From Candidatus Thorarchaeota archaeon (GTDB taxonomy: Archaea > Asgardarchaeota > Thorarchaeia > Thorarchaeales > Thorarchaeaceae): a DNA stretch of 5,384 nucleotides. Both the position numbers and the translations under genes were made by a program. Numbering within the stretch: position 1 is the stretch's first letter; each line of letters opens with the position of its first letter. This document shows, in pieces, positions 4,988-5,384 of the stretch. The notes beneath the pieces were generated by a model. The model ran no database searches and was not told where the DNA came from. It was given only the letters and a program-made list of their open reading frames with translations. The stretch covers positions 1 to 5,384 of the forward strand of contig JAGLUV010000027.1 of assembly GCA_023134215.1 (NCBI GenBank), in the 5' to 3' direction.

Positions 4988-5384
4988 ATGGATGCTGGTG
5001 AGGCACTACATAGGCTTGCCGAAGCAATGGCTGGTGAGATATGCCTTGCAGAAAATAATCCCGGAGCAGTCATGCGAAGGTGGCGGGAGCGGTTCCAATT
5101 CTCTCAGAAAGACCTTGCAAAACACCTAGAGGTTTCGCCCTCCGTCATCAGCGACTATGAGAGTGGACGACGGAAATCGCCTAGAGTCGAAACAATCCGC
5201 AGGTTTGTTGAAGGCTTGATAGAGATGGATGCTGCTAGAGGTGGTCAGGTGGCAGTAACACTCGAAAAACTGATAGCACCTGAAATTGCTTCCGATGCAA
5301 TCTTGGACAGTCGGGAGTTTACGGGTCCCATTCCAGCCAGATTGCTAGTTGAAGAACTCAAATGCAAGGTGCTGACACATCCGC
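4988..5384 (+). CDS. Archaeal Xre-type HTH transcriptional regulator (COG1709-like), 3' end outside window
   Basis: The reading frame is open from ATG 4988 to the window edge, giving 132 codons without a stop, so the gene is truncated by the window. Residues 11-33 (AEAMAGEICLAENNPGAVMRRWR) lead into a Cro/C1-type helix-turn-helix at about 37-68. There FSQKDLAKHLEVS is the first two helices and PSVISDYESGRRKSP is the recognition helix and its capping turn. Helical segments (ETIRRFVEGLIEMD) follow, then a second region with ILDSREFTGPIPARLLVEEL (105-124). This arrangement matches the archaeal COG1709 predicted regulators; the effector or ligand of the C-terminal part is unknown. It is divergent from the GPN/tRNA methyltransferase operon, with the phased repeats between, so it may regulate itself or that operon. 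In-frame ATGs at 4895 and 4916 would add 31 or 24 residues without family resemblance. Confidence 0.82.
   Translation, partial: MDAGEALHRLAEAMAGEICLAENNPGAVMRRWRERFQFSQKDLAKHLEVSPSVISDYESGRRKSPRVETIRRFVEGLIEMDAARGGQVAVTLEKLIAPEIASDAILDSREFTGPIPARLLVEELKCKVLTHP

Noticed and set aside
4905..5129. 74-codon + strand frame overlapping the HTH gene
   Set aside because: The alternative frame from 4988 encodes a clear Cro/C1 HTH running to the window end; this one encodes nothing recognisable.

Overview
This window is archaeal chromosomal DNA with a housekeeping, RNA-centred gene set. The evidence is a tRNA interrupted by bulge-helix-bulge (BHB) introns with no encoded CCA, an UPF0200/UPF0201 gene pair, an archaeal Trm-G10-type tRNA methyltransferase, a GPN-loop GTPase, a COG1223-like AAA ATPase and an archaeal Xre-like regulator. 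Shine-Dalgarno sites match the archaeal GGAGGTGAT consensus. Base composition is moderate. The phylum is not resolved: a tRNA intron outside the anticodon loop is more usual in TACK/Asgard-type lineages than in methanogens, but that is only a hint. No mobile element, CRISPR array or phage gene was seen.

Layout. (1) 22-156, + strand: a tRNA-Pro(GGG) gene carrying two introns, one at the canonical 37/38 site and one inside the T-loop at 58/59, followed by a T-rich terminator. (2) 178-750, - strand: thpR, an RNA 2',3'-cyclic phosphodiesterase, convergent with the tRNA. (3) 751-851: a divergent promoter region. (4) 852-3013, + strand: an AAA ATPase with an N-terminal domain, then the UPF0200 P-loop kinase-like protein and the UPF0201 protein, the last two only 1 base apart. 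(5) 3010-4816, - strand: a two-gene operon reading GPN GTPase then tRNA guanosine-N2 methyltransferase, overlapping by 8 bases and meeting UPF0201 tail to tail with interlocked stop codons. (6) 4817-4987: a divergent promoter region with two 21-bp-phased palindromic repeats. (7) 4988 to the window end, + strand: an incomplete HTH regulator.

Functional reading. Three items concern tRNA: a tRNA that needs two splicing events, an enzyme acting on the 2',3'-cyclic phosphate chemistry that archaeal splicing produces, and a methyltransferase of the family that modifies G10 of tRNA (the tRNA-Pro here has a G10-U25 pair). Co-location does not prove a shared pathway. The most notable observation is the twice-interrupted tRNA-Pro. 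Its T-loop intron would make an ordinary intron-naive tRNA search miss or misread the gene. The second is the phased repeat in front of the HTH gene, a candidate operator.
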